Source: Candidatus Nitrosocosmicus sp.
Lineage (GTDB): Archaea; Thermoproteota; Nitrososphaeria; Nitrososphaerales; Nitrososphaeraceae
Reading direction: 5' to 3'
Assembly (NCBI GenBank): GCA_030452275.1
Contig: JAKDMR010000094.1
Span: forward strand, 1 to 7,340
Length of the DNA: 7,340 nt
A model generated the notes under the pieces. That model had not been told where the DNA came from. It worked only from the letters and a program-made list of their open reading frames with translations, and did no database searches. Both the position numbers and the translations under genes were made by a program. Below, one piece after another: positions 5,845-7,340 of this stretch. Each line of letters opens with the position of its first letter. Within the stretch, counting starts at the first letter, position 1.

Positions 5845-6321
5845 GTGGACAAGGATAATCCTGCATCGTCATTTGTAGAAAACATTTTGATAATTTTATC
5901 AAATTTACCTCCTGGTCTTCGATCACCTATCATTAAAAGTCGACTGAATGAATTCTTATCTTTCGATACGGTAGAAAAAAGAGAAATTATTCAGAATGTT
6001 TTTGCTAATTATGGGAAAATTGAAAATCAGGCTTTGTTGAATGTGTTTGATTCTTGGTTGAATTCGTTGGCTGACATGAAAAGCAGTGAAATTAATACTA
6101 TATTCTATTCCTATTTGATCGAGCTTTCATTAAATCCATCTTTAATCAGTTCTTTTAAGCAGGACCTTGTGGCTTCCATGATAAACGTATTAGATGGATT
6201 TCCACCCCACAAAAAAATAAAGATACTTGACTGTTTTTTTGAATCGATAATTAATACACCTAATCCCATATTGATTCTGAGAGTAGTCCCTCCTACTTTG
6301 ATAGAAATGACGAATGAATAA
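5845..6321 (+). CDS. Helical cytosolic protein of unknown function
   Basis: I do not recognise this 158-residue protein. It starts at GTG, the first start codon after an in-frame TGA at 5827, and has no signal peptide or clear membrane helix. Composition and periodicity suggest an all-helical fold. A faint internal repeat is visible: ILSNLPPGLRSPII (17-30) and VLDGFPPHKKIKIL (115-128), each a hydrophobic helix end, a PP turn and another amphipathic helix, about 98 residues apart. This could mean a HEAT-like or duplicated helical bundle. It diverges from purA, with 202 bases between start codons, and its stop is 17 bases from the convergent yggX-like stop, so the two transcripts probably overlap at their 3' ends. 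There are no catalytic-looking motifs and only one cysteine (130). Confidence 0.75.
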   Translation: MDKDNPASSFVENILIILSNLPPGLRSPIIKSRLNEFLSFDTVEKREIIQNVFANYGKIENQALLNVFDSWLNSLADMKSSEINTIFYSYLIELSLNPSLISSFKQDLVASMINVLDGFPPHKKIKILDCFFESIINTPNPILILRVVPPTLIEMTNE

Positions 6322-6338
6322 ATCCGAATTTGATAAAA

Positions 6339-6584
6339 TTATTTATTTTCTGGTTTTTTTTCTATTTCTCCTAATGTTTTATCAAAAAAACCTTTCTCGT
6401 ATTTTCTTAAAGCTTTTCTATGCTCGGGTAGGGACATATCTAGTCTCATCTCATTCATAACTATGACTGCATATGTTGTCCATTCCTTCCAACAATCAGG
6501 GCAAGATGGGTATTTTTGTGATATTTCATCTTCAACATCACTTTCATTAAATGATTTATTACATCTTAGACATGTTTTTGACAT
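6339..6584 (-). CDS. Fe(2+)-trafficking (YggX-like) protein with zinc-ribbon-like N-terminus
   Basis: This 81-residue protein matches the C-terminal two-thirds of the YggX/Fe(2+)-trafficking family. In E. coli that family is linked to iron handling and protection of iron-sulfur proteins from oxidation. The match is W32-x2-W35, then NE (44-45), RLDM (47-50), EHRK (54-57) and a terminal FF (67-68), corresponding to E. coli's AWAQW...INEKKLNM...EHRKLL...NFLF pattern. The N-terminus differs: two CxxC knuckles, C5-x2-C8 and C28-x2-C31, replace the single-cysteine start of proteobacterial YggX and look like a metal-binding ribbon. It could hold zinc or iron; which is not visible. The ATG is preceded by a TATA-like stretch near 6613-6625, so it may have its own promoter. 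Its ATG also overlaps, as TAATG, the stop of a short upstream frame. Family call is strong by motif; physiological role in archaea is inferred. Confidence 0.82.
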   Translation of the reverse strand: MSKTCLRCNKSFNESDVEDEISQKYPSCPDCWKEWTTYAVIVMNEMRLDMSLPEHRKALRKYEKGFFDKTLGEIEKKPENK

Positions 6585-6724
6585 TACTTTAATGAATTGA
6601 CGGATAGAATACTTATTATATTTTGTTCTTTGTCGTTAACTGTCTTATACATCAATTCTAATCCATCTCTATAGAGGACATATTTAGGATGATTGGAAAA
6701 TCTATTTTGATTTATGTTTCCCAT
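6584..6724 (-). CDS. 46-codon frame coupled to the yggX-like gene (possibly the shifted 3' end of the upstream gene)
   Basis: An ATG at 6724, inside the end of the 143-codon frame, opens a 46-codon frame with protein-like content (YVLYRDGLELMYKTVNDKEQ). It ends in TAA overlapping the yggX-like ATG as TAATG. It may be a small coupled gene. More likely it is the natural C-terminus of the upstream protein reached after a one-base frameshift, because removing one G at 6720-6722 joins the two as DLDGNINQNRF. I give it low weight as an independent gene. Confidence 0.3.
   Translation of the reverse strand: MGNINQNRFSNHPKYVLYRDGLELMYKTVNDKEQNIISILSVNSLK
6613..6625 (-). promoter_or_regulatory. TATA-like box for the yggX-like gene
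   Basis: On the minus strand this reads CAAAATATAATAA and is centred about 34 bases before the ATG at 6584. It would give a very short leader. It lies inside the short frame at 6584-6724, so it could be coincidental if that frame is coding. Confidence 0.35.
6667..6676. repeat. 10-base perfect palindrome CTCTATAGAG
   Basis: A perfect dyad sits between the stop of the 143-codon frame and the yggX-like start, about 85 bases upstream of the latter. It could be an operator, but it may equally be chance, and it lies within the short frame at 6584-6724. Confidence 0.2.
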
Positions 6725-7133
6725 CTAAATCCATTAAATTGACAAAGTCATCCTGACCAGAACGAAATTCGCTAGATACAAAAGATAACAAATTTAGAAA
6801 TTTTGGGTCTTTAGCTAAATTCTTTTTCATAAGAGATTCTACCTGGTGGATAGCAAAAATTACATTGTCATTATTTGTCCCAATACCTGGAGATATAATG
6901 TTATACTCATTAAATAGAATTGTTATATTGAATCCTAATTCCAGCGAAAAGATCTTTATTTTATGAGCTAATTCCTCTCTCATCTCTGCAGTCAAGGGTT
7001 TGCCCGGATCCAATGCCAGATTAATAATATAATCCGATGAGGTTGTCAGATAATCTGTAATTATGTTAAAAAACTTGACTGTAGCCGTCTTTATTGTGTT
7101 GTACTGGAAGTGCTTGAACAACAATTCCTGCAA
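6702..7133 (-). CDS. Hypothetical protein, probably a fragment of a larger gene
   Basis: I do not recognise the 143-residue product. Its only available start is TTG at 7133, but the same frame is open for a further 52 codons to a TAA at 7290-7292, with no ATG, GTG or TTG in between. The extra residues look coding and contain KCKLTSAGLIHIF, the LT..GL end of a winged-helix domain. The TTG is therefore unlikely to be the natural start. The body is helical, with LTAEMREELAHKIKIFSLELG (about residues 48-68) and a conserved-looking end DDFVNLMDLDG. A regulator with an N-terminal winged helix and a helical sensor-like domain is a guess. See the wider broken-gene entry for how the frame could be restored. 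Confidence 0.45.
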   Translation of the reverse strand: MQELLFKHFQYNTIKTATVKFFNIITDYLTTSSDYIINLALDPGKPLTAEMREELAHKIKIFSLELGFNITILFNEYNIISPGIGTNNDNVIFAIHQVESLMKKNLAKDPKFLNLLSFVSSEFRSGQDDFVNLMDLDGKHKSK

Positions 7134-7340
7134 GACGATGTCGTCCTTATATTTGATCAGAAAGTCTGGCGAATAAGTATATCTATTGCTGAAAATATGG
7201 ATGAGGCCAGCGCTAGTTAATTTGCATTTTTGGTTAGTTCGCTGTTGATTTGAAACAACTATTAGGTTCGAATCTATGATGGTGTTAAGTTAAGTCTCAT
7301 ATCTTAGGCCAATATCCTATTCTTCTAAGATACCTTCGTA

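Larger units (their letters stand above)
6584..7300 (-). pseudogene. Apparently disrupted gene (putative winged-helix protein) upstream of yggX-like gene
   Basis: From ATG 7300 the frame reads M-R-L-N and then shifts at a tandem TTAAG-TTAAG (7285-7294). Removing one 5-base copy joins the ATG to the long frame that runs through 7289-6702. Removing one G from GGG (6720-6722) then joins that frame to the 46-codon frame ending at 6584. The corrected span is 711 bases, or 236 codons plus stop, and ends in TAATG with the yggX-like start. The restored N-terminus, MRLNTIIDSNLIVV...KCKLTSAGLIHIF, resembles the second half of a winged helix, so the true start might lie further upstream. If so, the frame would also have to pass a TAG at 7317-7319 near the window edge. 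Real decay and assembly indels cannot be told apart from sequence alone. Confidence 0.4.

Noticed and set aside
7264..7276. GGTTCGAATCT, resembling a tRNA T-loop
   Set aside because: The flanking bases do not form a five-pair T stem (A opposes A at the third pair), there is no acceptor or anticodon arm nearby, and the stretch lies in the open minus-strand frame.
1..7340. CRISPR array, insertion sequence, integrase or phage genes
   Set aside because: There are no regularly spaced repeats, no terminal inverted repeats flanking a transposase, and no recombinase-like protein. The identified genes are mostly housekeeping genes.

Overview
The window looks like AT-rich chromosomal DNA from an archaeon, most likely an ammonia-oxidising Nitrososphaeria/Thaumarchaeota relative (Nitrososphaera/Nitrosocosmicus-like). 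The evidence for an archaeon is a short PurA of about 336 residues of the archaeal type and TATA-like boxes about 25-35 bases before several start codons. Those start codons usually lack a Shine-Dalgarno site, as expected for leaderless transcripts. The narrower placement is an inference from protein style and could not be checked by a search. I see no tRNA, rRNA, CRISPR array, insertion sequence or phage gene.

Layout from left to right. A small secreted, cysteine-containing protein lies on the minus strand (147-458). About 500 bases follow without a convincing gene. Next come three plus-strand genes: a 96-residue winged-helix-like protein (961-1251), a membrane-anchored prohibitin-like SPFH protein (1310-2392) and IMP dehydrogenase guaB (2606-4063). 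A 568-base intergenic region with several hairpins separates guaB from the convergent adenylosuccinate synthetase purA (4632-5642, minus). A 158-residue helical protein of unknown function (5845-6321, plus) diverges from purA and converges, 17 bases apart, on a small Fe(2+)-trafficking (YggX-like) protein with a zinc-ribbon-like N-terminus (6339-6584, minus). The right edge holds a minus-strand reading frame that looks broken.

The clearest functional theme is the IMP branch point. GuaB takes IMP towards GMP and PurA takes it towards AMP. The two genes face each other across one shared non-coding region.

The most surprising observation is at the right edge. The 143-codon frame at 6702-7133 starts only with TTG, yet it is open for another 52 codons upstream. 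Two small changes would restore a clean 236-codon gene from an ATG at 7300: loss of one copy of a tandem TTAAG (7285-7294) and loss of one G in a GGG (6720-6722). That restored gene would end in a TAATG overlap with the yggX-like start. Either this is a recently damaged gene or the sequence carries two indel errors; in both cases it would have been translationally coupled to the iron-trafficking gene.
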